Assembly: GCF_947623445.1 (NCBI RefSeq)
Contig: NC_135242.1
Coordinates: 22,506,001-22,570,000 of the forward strand
Direction of reading: 5' to 3'
From: Clavelina lepadiformis
Lineage: Eukaryota > Chordata > Ascidiacea > Aplousobranchia > Clavelinidae
DNA length: 64,000 bases
Shown: positions 12,583 to 22,234 of the stretch, piece after piece
How positions within the stretch are numbered: position 1 is the stretch's first letter
Layout of the letters: each line of letters begins with the position of its first letter
Position numbers and translations under genes: made by a program
The notes under the pieces: generated by a model
Databases searched by the model: none
Seen by the model: the letters and a program-made list of their open reading frames with translations, nothing else
What the model was told of the DNA's origin: nothing

Positions 12583-15305
12583 AAGGCCGAAACCGCGTGA
12601 GGAAAGGCCGCAGGTAGGACGATGTGCAGGGGTTATTTTGTATTAAGAAATCATATATATTGATGTGGTTTCTGCAAATGTTTCAAATTTTTCGTCATTG
12701 ATTCATGAAAGCAAATTTTTCCACTTTCAACATATTCTAAAAATGTAAATTGAAGCAGTAAAAGCATGTCTTTGCCATGCTATCTCTCGCATGCTTGGCT
12801 TATTCGTGAGTAATAAGACATTTCGCAGAAAAATAATTTGATGGAAAATTTGTTCAATCGTCACAACCAGGCTGATTCACCAGTAAAACATTTCTTTTGT
12901 CACAGTCGTCGCATTATCCCACTGAGCCGGTTGCTATAAAGAGAGAGGTCCCGAGACCTCAATTGAGACAACCCCAGCCCCAGAATGCGCCCCACCACAC
13001 CCCACATACCGTAGCAAGAGCTACCCCGACTCACAGAACAACACCGACCCCGGGTTTTGACCCGCACAGGTGAGTGTTTGTGACTCAAATTCCTCAACTG
13101 ATGATAGTTGCCCCAGTTTGGTTATGTTTGTCCATGCTGGGGCTTGACGAGATATTCTGTTCAGTCCTACCGAATTCGCCCCGAATATTTCAGTTGAAAA
13201 AGCGATTTTTGGTTTTGTAACATAGCTAAGTGGATTACATGCGGATATCAGAAGCTTTACTTGCAGTATACAGTGTGATGTGAGGTGCAGTGTTTACTGG
13301 AAAACAGCCCTTCAACATTTTACCCCGCTTAAATGTTCAAAGTACCAAGATCTTTCTTAGGCCTCCCCCTGCTCGTAGTTCACCTTATGGCACACTTGGA
13401 CCTGACACGCCCGCCCTGCGTACGTTGCGACAATACGCGACAATCGACTCACAGCGTGAAGCGATGAATTCCATGATGACTCCTCATGCACAGTCTCTGC
13501 TTTCATTTCACGCAGCCGTGAGTAATTCATGTGCATGGTGACAAGTGTGGAAACGTTAGTTAGTAAATTGCTTACAATACAGTACCAAGTTGTAATCGGC
13601 GATACCATAGCACATGCTGTTACTATGTTTTTGGACTTAGCGTTCTTATAAATGTACATATTTGAATTTGTTGTTTAATCCTGTTCCCGTCATAAGAAAT
13701 GGTCTCCAGTTTTTTGTATAGATGCTTTAACTTGGTATACGGTTGATCAAATAAAAACGCTTAAAATCGCTTTGTTGCAGCAAAGCGAGAGAGATTTACG
13801 AGAACGCGAGCTCCGCGAGAGGGAGCTGCGAGAACGAATGCCGAAGCAGACCTTGGATAACGGCAAACTAATGGACCCCCTCGACCCCCAGATGGCAGCC
13901 TTGGCAATGAGGGGCCTTCACCCAGCTATGGTGCCGGGGTTGGTGAACCAACAGGCTCTCGAGCAGATGAGACAACAACCCTATCCGGGTAAGCCCCTTT
14001 TATTGACCTACATTTGCGTCAATGAGATAGTGAACGTGTAAAACATGAATGCTAGTTTTACGAGGTTGCCAATGCAGTGATCACTCGAATGTTAAGGGGC
14101 TCGTTTGCTTTACTCAGGTAGCGTGAGAAATCTCATTTCTTGATCTCACAGGTGCAATGCTAGGTGTGCCCGGCGCTCCACCGATAGTGCCAGGTGCCAT
14201 TCCTGGGTTCCCGCATTTACTTGCGCAACATCCCGAGTTGCAACTTCAACATTGCGCTGCTGAGAGACTGGCAAATGAAAGGTAGCGTTCATGAAAAGGT
14301 TCCTTCAGTTTTAACAAAGAGACACCGGTTAATGATTGTAGTTGTGTCCATTTTAATTAAGATGGGATCAAGAACGATTAACGCGAAAATGAACGTGTCG
14401 ATAATTATTTAATAATAACACGGTAATAACTGGACTACGGCACACGACGTTGAAAACAGCGAACGAACACTGTTATACAAGATAGTCTTTCGATTTCATT
14501 TGTCAATTTTAAACAGGAATTGCTCAAGTTTAATAAGTGCTGGACAAAACAAGGCAACACTCCATACAGCGCACATGACGCTTTATTATTTTGCAGTCGG
14601 TTGCACGCGGCTGAACGTGCGGCCGCTTTGGAGCATCAATATCGGATGGAATTACTCCATAACCACCAGCATTCTCACGTTCATTCCCACGTACATCTTC
14701 ACCCTCAAAACGTCCCTCCACCCGGCGGGGCGGTTGTACCCCCGTCTGTTGCGATCAATGACCCCGTGATGAACCAGTACACAGCGTTAGCCCACCAGGC
14801 GCTCGCGGTTCAGCAACAGCATGCGGCTTTGGCTGCCGGGTTGGATCCCATGCAAGCAGGTACTATTTTATGTAAACGGAATGAACCTGGTGTGTTTTAT
14901 CATTGTATCCAATTGCCCTGTTTAGTGTGAGGGACATTTCTTTGCTTCGCAATTCTGTTGTAATGTTGTTATTTTAATTTAATCTGTGTTTTGGAGGTTG
15001 TTGTTTTTTCTTTTGTCAAGTTCGTTTTTAATTTGTCTTCAACAAACTTGGCAGCCTCTATGAATCAGATGCTGAGCCTTCAAGGAGTCAGAGGCCCACA
15101 TGCCATAATGCCCCCTCCGGGTGTACCAGGTGTTCCAATCGTACCCCATGGGCTGCCCCCTTCCAGACCGGCAGAACTACACCACTTTCTCTCAGCAAGT
15201 CAGCAGCTGCAAGTCGCAGCAGCGCACGAACAGAGCTTGATTGAACAGCAACGTTTTCATGATGAGTATGTAGCTAGAATGTCAGTGCCAGGCCACAAAC
15301 CCTGA
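760..15305 (+). CDS. RERE: RERE/atrophin-type transcriptional co-repressor, 29 exons, complete
   Basis: This is a nuclear co-repressor of the arginine-glutamic-acid-dipeptide (RERE)/Atrophin family, which recruits HDAC1/2 and histone methyltransferases to DNA-bound regulators. Exons: 760-861, 1010-1166, 1672-1742, 2437-2542, 2707-2812, 3107-3211, 3364-3445, 3616-3743, 4547-4646, 4802-4900, 6648-6728, 7619-7751, 8037-8123, 8381-8508, 8757-8924, 9403-9480, 9932-10017, 10388-10769, 10912-11167, 11414-11531, 11714-11828, 11945-12039, 12394-12613, 12906-13069, 13361-13517, 13781-13988, 14152-14281, 14597-14859, 15055-15305. All phases agree, giving about 1391 aa (human RERE is about 1566). In order it has BAH (exons 2-6), ELM2 (with [12 protein letters not shown] and ASRDDTT), SANT ([20 protein letters not shown]), a GATA-type finger (CKHC...CTEC, exons 13-14), a Pro-rich middle, an RERE-like RERELRER block and the His-rich atrophin box [16 protein letters not shown]. 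The start at 760 is the first Met in frame with exon 2. Intron 17 uses a GC donor. Family assignment is very secure; the first exon is less so. Confidence 0.95.
4901..6647 (+). other. RERE intron 10 (1.75 kb), no gene seen
   Basis: This is the longest RERE intron. It is AT-rich, includes a TA dinucleotide run near its start, and shows no additional exon or nested gene that I can support. Confidence 0.6.
5064..5084. repeat. (TA)n microsatellite
   Basis: A pure TA dinucleotide run of about 21 bp lies inside RERE intron 10. It is a simple-sequence repeat, probably length-polymorphic. Confidence 0.85.
9000..9152. mobile_element. hAT-like MITE remnant in a RERE intron
   Basis: A 153-bp segment begins with CAGTGGTTCCTAATC, typical of hAT transposon ends, and finishes with a degenerate inverted copy ending GGGATCCTCTG. 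Imperfect 8-bp flanking duplications are visible: GTCTAGTG (8992-8999) and GTCTGGTT (9153-9160), six of eight matching. There is no coding capacity, so it is a non-autonomous, decayed copy. The assignment rests on the termini and duplication length only. Confidence 0.55.
10018..10387 (+). other. GC-AG intron of RERE
   Basis: The exon ending at 10017 reads AAACAG and is followed by GCAAGT rather than GTAAGT. The next exon at 10388 follows TGCTAG. Joining these keeps phase (AG+A gives Arg), and no usable GT donor lies nearby in phase. The flanking exon bases and +3 to +6 positions match the strong consensus usual for GC donors. Confidence 0.75.
12551..12584 (+). repeat. Coding (GA)n-type microsatellite giving a Glu-Arg run
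   Basis: A purine run GAGAGA, interrupted by GAAAGA, lies inside RERE exon 23 (12394-12613). It is read in the frame that gives alternating Glu and Arg. Alternating ER tracts are a hallmark of the family; here part of the tract is encoded by a slippage-prone repeat. Confidence 0.8.
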
Positions 15306-15745
15306 CCTGGTCTATGAGTAGTGTTTGTGGAATTTTGCCGTGATACTTACGTACATCGGTTATTGGCCAGTTTCGTGAATTGTCCCGCTAAGAGGTGCCT
15401 ACCGGTTTTTGAGCACTCTGGAATAATTAGATCTCACAAAAACGCGTATTCCTTGTTAATTAAAAATAGGCTACAGTTTATGGAATTTAAGAAAAAAACT
15501 TGAACACTGTGTCAAATATATTTCCCCATCAGACGTCTCATTCATAAATACAACGTATAAAATTTTATTGACTCTCACAGCTGCTGTTGATTGCCAGCAT
15601 TGATCGGGATGGCAAGTGCGCGTAACATTGTTGTTATTTCTACATTTATCATTAGTTTTTTTCGTACTATTATATCCTATCATAGCAGATGTGTTGGTGG
15701 TCGTGATTTGCTGCTTTTACCAGTTTCAATGAAATCTTTCCTTTT

Positions 15746-15751
15746 AATAAA
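15746..15751 (+). promoter_or_regulatory. AATAAA poly(A) signal, RERE
   Basis: This AATAAA lies about 440 bp after the RERE stop at 15305 and is followed by a second overlapping A-rich copy. It is the first canonical signal on the plus strand after the stop. Confidence 0.5.
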
Positions 15752-16755
15752 AAATAAATTTCTACCGAAAACGATACATTATATATACGTCGGTAATGTT
15801 GCTGTTTTTTCTTTACATTAATTTGTTGTTTTTGTAATTTTACTATTAAAAGAAAGCGTATTATTATGTCACGTGTCGTCAGATAAATAGCCATGACCGC
15901 GACCATGAGCAGTTGGGCTTTTTAAACCTAATCGGGGTTAAAATTTTAGCAACGAAGTTATGTCAAGTTTTTGAAGGAGTTTAATTGATCAGCAAAGTAT
16001 TATTAGAAATCAATTATTCGTATAAGCGACGGTGACACAGTCTGTGTTTTTCAATTTTTCGTGAAATTCCAAGTATTTTTGAAATTAAAGTTTGGTCAAT
16101 TACTGCTCAGGCCCGAGCCAATTGTTTCAGGAATCACTTGAATTATTTTCTTTTCGTGCAGTCGTCTTTTATTTCCGCTGTTGGTTGCAGTAGTTAGGGC
16201 GCATACTACTTACGGTCTGAATAAAAAGATGTGCTAGAAGCAGTTGGTGTAACCGTGTAACGCTACAGGAAATGACTACACTTTGTGGCAATGTCACCTA
16301 TCTTCAAGTTTTTTTAAAAGAAAAAGCATCGTTTGCTAAGTAATGACATTCGGGCCAACTAGGCTACCCTGATTTTCGGCGATATTGTGACCATTCGCAA
16401 ACGATTAATTTAATACTGAATCACTTTATCTTCATAACCTGTTTTACTACGTCTTATTAATTATATCATTAGTTATGGAAAACTTGTTCTTTTCCCTAGA
16501 AAACAGACACAACTGTAATTTTTGTCACAACAACTGGTTGGTGGAGTAAAAGCGCCTGGCAAAAATGCAAACTGTTTTCGATTTCCCGTTGCGCTACCGT
16601 TGTAATACCCTAGTCCTCAGCAAAGCTATGAACGACGTTTTATTTTGTTCAGTGGTGATGGACCTTACAAACAGCTTCAAATTCGGTCAAAATAATACGC
16701 AATAAAAAAAATAAAAAATGTGTAGCCCACCCATCAAAACTTGCACTAAGAGAAG

Positions 16756-17158
16756 CCAGGGGCGCCAGAAACTATCAAAAAGGGCGGGAGCAGATTTTTA
16801 TAATGGGCATTTTTGGTGCTGGGCGTAATTGAAAAAGTTATTTATCTGTAAATTACAGTTACGCAACAACTTTTATCATTACGTAATTACACATAAATAG
16901 GTCAACTGCTAACAAATCAACTCATCTGTGAAACACATTAGAAACGATGCTTGTGGAAATCAACTCAATCATTGAAAAAAGCTTCTTGAAAGCGATAGCA
17001 TGCTAGATTGCGGGAAAGAAGAACCACCAACAAATTGGTATAAGACAAAGTAAGACACAACACAAAATTTCGTCTTAATCTTACGGCAAGTAACTGCCCC
17101 TACTTTTCCCGCAGCAAAACGTCAGGTTAGCTGCCACCGTGCTTTCGGCGCCACCTAG
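16756..17158. mobile_element. Candidate 403-bp MITE
   Basis: The left end reads CCAGGGGCGCCAGAAA. The right end, read in reverse complement, is CTAGGTGGCGCCGAAAGC, so the termini form an imperfect inverted repeat around GGCGCC. A 5-bp AGAAG flanks both sides (16751-16755 and 17159-17163), consistent with a target-site duplication. The inside is non-coding. I cannot place it in a superfamily. Confidence 0.4.
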
Positions 17159-18550
17159 AGAAGCTCAGTAACCATTCATGACTTCAACGATGCGTTGAAA
17201 AGCTACATTTTTTGTTTGAATTTGTCTCGTGATTCATTTACGATGTTTTTATGATCTTTAGAGAAAAAGTTAGCGAGCAACCTTGTTTTTCCCTTTTCTA
17301 CAATATTCGTGACGTCATATGAGTATGACGCGTTTCTTGACGCGTTGATGCATGGATGCGTTGATGCGTGACGATGTTGGGAAAATCTGTAGTTCCTTTT
17401 TTTATCAGCAATAGAGTAGCCTACTTGCTGACTTGATGGACTGGTAGTAACCATGTCTGTATGTAGCAGTGTTACACTAAGAAAGTATTAGACCCCGGTA
17501 GTTATAAGTATTTTAACTGGCTTTAAACCAGGTGTAGTATTAACTTTTTAGTCACAAGTTTAAGCCTGTCCTTTAATAATAGAATTAAATGCCAAATGCG
17601 AAACTTTTGAACTTGCTAGTCTACCCTGTTTGCATAGCCCATAACCACCACAGATGAGTTTGAAGTGATATTTAGTATAAATTGGTATATACAAACACAT
17701 TTTAAAGACGAAATCCTTTTTAAGGTTTTCTGGAAACAATATTACTAATTTTCACTTGTAGACTAAGTTGGTCAAAATTTGTTTTATAGCCTATTAACAT
17801 AAAAGTTTGGTCGTTCTGCCTGCACAATGCATTCTTTGGTTTATTTTAAAACTTCATAAGGTCAAATATCCGAATCTGTATTAAACAATGCTGGTTTTAT
17901 ACATTATTTCAATTGCTTACAAAGATATATAAAAATATAATTCTTCATTTTTCGTCATTCCGTATTAGTATATATCTATATATTGCTTCCATCTGGCATC
18001 CCATATATCGTATCATACAGTAGTACACCCAACTGTTTGACTGGAAAGTATGGTGGATTTTGATGAGATATAGTGTGTGCAAAGCTACAAGTTTCGGCAT
18101 GCACTGATGTGTCTATTCTTTGTTTATTTATTATAAATTGGGTTCAAAAAAACAGTTTTTCTTTGTTTATTTATTATAAGTCATCGTTAAGGTGAAAAAT
18201 TTGGGTGTGCACGTTGATGAATTTCATGAGTGCAGGTGCCACACTTTCCACTAGGTGTAATAAGTTACACAAATGAAATTATTTTTAGAAAACTGAAAAT
18301 CATGGGAACAGTACCCACAAACAAGTCAGTAAACTGCATGGTTATCCATTATGTTTTATAATCAATTGTTAAGTAGGCCCCTATATAGGTGTAAAGGCTG
18401 TGTAGCTATTAATATGATTTAAGTTGAATCTTTTGGCTGTAACTGTTGTTATTGAATGAGTCTAATGTAGTTTGCTTTTTGCTTGTTGTATAGATTTACC
18501 AGTATTTTAAGAGCTGTTTTGAACTAACTTGAAGCCCAAATGTGTTCAAA

Positions 18551-18709
18551 ATGAAAGCTGCTTTGATATTTCTCTTTCGACTTGGATACACCATCAGCAG
18601 TAACATACTATTAAGCTGCGTCAACACGTGCAAGAGTTTTGTTCTTTTTGGAGTGCTACCAACAGTTTCTTGCCAATTTTTGCTGATGCTGATGGGTTCT
18701 GGCAGCTAA
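18551..18709 (+). CDS. Possible small ORF (52 aa) just upstream of DPAGT1
   Basis: An ATG at 18551 opens a 52-codon frame encoding a hydrophobic, Cys- and Leu-rich peptide beginning MKAALIFLFRLGYTISS and ending at TAA 18709. An acceptor-like sequence, pyrimidine-rich and ending TATAG, precedes it at about 18477-18494. An AATAAA follows at 18746, and the DPAGT1 acceptor lies 45 bp after that. This spacing resembles the upstream member of an ascidian operon resolved by trans-splicing. I recognise no family. It may equally be a chance frame in a leader exon. Confidence 0.25.
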   Translation: MKAALIFLFRLGYTISSNILLSCVNTCKSFVLFGVLPTVSCQFLLMLMGSGS

Positions 18710-18745
18710 ATCATTCATTGTATATTTCTTTTCTGACCCTTCAAC

Positions 18746-18751
18746 AATAAA
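18746..18751 (+). promoter_or_regulatory. AATAAA between small ORF and DPAGT1
   Basis: A canonical poly(A) hexamer lies 37 bp after the stop of the small ORF and about 45 bp before the acceptor that precedes the DPAGT1 start codon. Its use is unproven. Confidence 0.35.
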
Positions 18752-18794
18752 ATTGTTGCATGATATTGTACATATTTATATAATAAACTTGTAC

Positions 18795-18796
18795 AG
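18795..18796 (+). other. Splice acceptor two bases before the DPAGT1 start
   Basis: The sequence TTGTACAG ends at 18796 and the start ATG begins at 18799, leaving a 2-nt leader after splicing. Such very short leaders are typical where a spliced leader is added in trans, as known for ascidians. A cis-spliced 5' UTR exon is the alternative. Confidence 0.5.
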
Positions 18797-18798
18797 GA

Positions 18799-21231
18799 AT
18801 GGTGACAGATTACCCATTAGCCATAGATGTGGCATTATCATGTGTTGGGTTCTGGCTTACAGTTAAGCTAATCCCCTCCTTTGCGGGTAATTTTATCTCT
18901 GCAAACTTATATGGCCGAGATATGAGTAAAATCAGCAATAAAAAGGTTCCCGAGGCACTGGGGGTTGTATGCGGGGCAACGTTTTTAGTTTGTATGTTCT
19001 TCTTCATCCCTGTTCCATTTGTCAGCCAGCGCTCAGATGGGACAAACCTCCTTGATTTTGATCACAGGTAACTTCTTTTTTATAAAAAATTGCTTCTAAT
19101 GGATCTGTACATAAATGTTATGATTGCTCTTTCCAAGGAATGTTACGCATACATGGTGATATCGTTATGCAATGTTTAATCAATGATGTCGTGATAGCTT
19201 AAAGCTTAAAAGTATATTATTAGATTTTAAAGGGAATCTGTGAATGTTTAGTTAATGCATAAAAATGTCCTTCATTGCACTCAACATGGCCTAATTGTTA
19301 ATCTTATTGGTTTTAAAAAAGTAAGTTGGTGTATTTTTGATGCAATATTTCCTAACTTTAACCATCTTACTTAGGGAATTTATTCAGTTTATTGGTGCAC
19401 TTCTGTCTATTTGCTGTATGGTGTTCCTTGGATTCGCAGATGACGTTCTCAACTTAAAATGGCGACATAAACTAACCCTGCCCACTGTTGCCTCCCTACC
19501 CCTTTTGATGGTCTATTATACCAACATAGGGAACACAACCATCATTGTCCCAAAGCCTTTAAGAGATTTAATTGGTTTCGACCTGAACTTAGGTAGGTCT
19601 AAACATAGAGTTTCTGCTTAAATATCCTGTTTGGTAACCTATTTCTTGAATAGGCCTAGCGGTTTTTGCAACTAATTACAAGGCTGTTATAATAGGGAAT
19701 GCATTTTTATATCAAGAACAGAAGACTATGTTGTGCTTATATGTTTAATGTTTTTCTTTATTGACTTGCCAATTAAAAATTAACATGACAAAAAAGTCCC
19801 AGCACTCAATTCAACAACTCTTTAAAAAACTTTCGATCAATGCGCTCACACTTTGGGGGCTTGTAAAACAGACACGTTTAGACTTAAGTATGGATGAAGA
19901 TAAGCATGTATCATTCTAATTGTTTTTAGGTCTTTTGTATTACCTGTATATGGGCATGCTGGCAGTGTTTTGTACCAATGCCATCAACATCTTATCAGGG
20001 ATTAACGGATTAGAAGCTGGACAGTCGGTCGTGATATGTTTGTCGATTATTGCTCATAATCTCATTGAACTGAATGGGCCAGTTTCATCCTATCACAAGT
20101 TTTCCCTCTACTTTATGCTTCCTTTCCTAGGCACTGCGCTGGGCCTTTTATACCACAATTGGTAAGTTATTGCTTCGTGCTTCTTGAACAGCAGCTTTAG
20201 AGCTTAGATATAGCATAAAGACTGACGCTTCCTGTTTCCTCTGTCACATTGTATTATCTCAAACCCCAGTCTTTACTGCTTACTGTAAATTTATCGCTGA
20301 ATTTGATATTTAGATTATCAATTCTAGATCATTATGCAAACAGAGTTGGTAAAAGCAACAAATACTACATTATTGGGGTTATTAACTATATTTTTTCCAA
20401 TGGAAACAGTTCCCAGTAAATTGTATTGTGATCGGGAATCAGCTTCGTTTTTGGCCTTACCATTTGCACACATTAATCATATCGTCAATTATATACTGAG
20501 TAGACACAACAACCTAACTTAACTGATTCACTAAAACTTCCAGGTATCCATCTGATGTGTTTGTTGGAGATACGTTTTGTTATTTTGCTGGCATGACTTT
20601 TGCGGTTGTCGGTATCCTCGGGCACTTCAGTAAGATGCTCATCTTGTTTTTCATCCCGCAAACTGTAAATTTTCTCTACTCAGTTCCACAACTGTTCAGG
20701 TTTATCCCATGCCCGAGACATAGACTTCCCAAGTAAGTAATCTGCTTAAGCCACTTCTAAACTTAATTTGGTTTTGTAGAATGATTGCCTACAGACATGT
20801 TGTACTTTGCTGAGCTATACATTCAGTGCTCCGCTTTCAATGAGGTTGCATATACTGTACATAGGCTTATTCATTTTTTCAAATGTGAGGTAAGTGCTTT
20901 TAATACTCACTGCCTCTTTTAAAGATTCAACCCTAAAACTGGCTTAGTGGGAATGAGCAAAGCACGATTCAAATCTTCCGAGACCAAATTCCCTGGTTTA
21001 CTCATCCTCTGGCTGGCGGAAAAGCTTGGTCTTGTATATGTGGAGCAAAATCTGGGCGAGGATGAAGAATACATTGAGTGCAACAATCTCACCCTCATCA
21101 ACTTCCTGCTGAAGATCTTCGGTCCGATGCACGAAAGGAATCTAACTCTTCTGCTTCTCAGTATTCAGATCTTCTGTTCCGGATTCGCGTTTTTCATCCG
21201 TTATTACGTCAGTACCATCTTCTACGATTGA
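18799..21231 (+). CDS. DPAGT1: UDP-GlcNAc:dolichyl-phosphate GlcNAc-1-phosphotransferase
   Basis: This is an integral ER-membrane enzyme that transfers GlcNAc-1-phosphate from UDP-GlcNAc to dolichyl phosphate, the first committed step of N-glycan precursor assembly and the target of tunicamycin. Exons: 18799-19067, 19375-19592, 19930-20161, 20544-20732, 20925-21231, all in phase, giving 404 aa (human 408 aa). Family motifs are clear: [57 protein letters not shown], and the C-terminal ECNNLTLIN followed by [10 protein letters not shown]. About ten hydrophobic segments are spread along the chain. The Met at 18799 gives the expected length. A hydrophobic 52-aa frame lies just upstream and may be co-transcribed. 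Identity is secure. Confidence 0.97.
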
Positions 21232-21373
21232 GATCAGTATCGGAGAGGGTGCGATCTTTATTTTTATCGCCCGTGCTGCTTCTCTAACCACTTGGGAGTT
21301 TACACGGCATAAGTTGTGGCATTGTTATTGTAATTCGTGCACTTTCTGTTGTAGAATCAATACCGAGCAACCA

Positions 21374-21379
21374 AATAAA
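21374..21379 (+). promoter_or_regulatory. AATAAA poly(A) signal, DPAGT1
   Basis: This canonical hexamer lies about 140 bp after the DPAGT1 stop and is the first on this strand. Confidence 0.65.
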
Positions 21380-22234
21380 ATATCGAAGCACATGCTTGCC
21401 TTTTTGCCTTGTCTAGTGTATTTCGTCATTTTAGGAACAAACACAGGCGCAGTGTGGTGACGAATAACGATCTTACCCGGCTATGCGATCGACTAATAAG
21501 AACTTCGTTAGCCTTCACCTGAAATCGTATAGGCTACATAGATAAAAGACTTGTTGATAGAATATTTTGTAATCTATCTACCGTTAGCTGGCGCTTGGAG
21601 GCCCTAATTATCTTGCTCATAACAAAGTTGAAATTTGATTCACTTCCGCTTTAGAAGAAATTTGTGACCCCATATGAATTTAAAACTTTTTTAACTCCCG
21701 CAATTTTGCGAAATATATCCCTGAGGGCTTGTCTAAAGAGATCAAGACTATTTGAATGGATTTCTGCAGCATCGTTAGAAGATGCGACATTGTGTTATGT
21801 TTTTGTTGTTTTATTACAGTAAATGTGATCGACTCTACAAGAAAGGCAGAAGTGCAAACGCGTTATTCAAACAAACAGCAAGTTTATCTACACAACATAT
21901 GAGCATAATGATGATACAAATATAAAGGCTGGTGTGCAAAAGGGAGGGAGTTGTTTTTTATTTTGTGTTGGGCTGCAGCCAAATATTAATCAATTTTGCT
22001 TTTATTTTTTTATTGTGCTGCAGCCTATGCGATATAGCAGGTGCGAAATTAAGTTTTTTACATCAGGTTTTTGTGATAAAATGCAAACAAAATGGAGGTT
22101 GGCTAAAAGGCTTAAAAATTCCGAAACTATTTATTTTTATACAAGGTGCCGAAACAATGACCAAAAATTTAAAGTCATGTATGAGTGGAAATACTGCTTG
22201 GAGACTGAGACGACGAATGGTGTGTGTCTTCAGC
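21380..22234. other. Convergent intergenic region
   Basis: This region separates the DPAGT1 3' end from the 3' end of the minus-strand coiled-coil gene. It holds a minus-strand poly(A) signal (TTTATT on the plus strand) at 22130-22135, about 100 bp past the minus-strand stop. No gene seen. Confidence 0.55.
22130..22135 (-). promoter_or_regulatory. Poly(A) signal of the coiled-coil gene
   Basis: TTTATT on the plus strand reads AATAAA on the minus strand, about 100 bp beyond the stop codon at 22235. Confidence 0.55.

Larger units (their letters stand above)
15306..18550. other. Intergenic region between RERE and DPAGT1
   Basis: This is 3.2 kb without a supportable coding exon. The first part is the RERE 3' UTR with a poly(A) signal near 15746. 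A candidate inverted-repeat element occupies 16756-17158. The remainder is AT-rich with short random frames on both strands. Confidence 0.6.
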
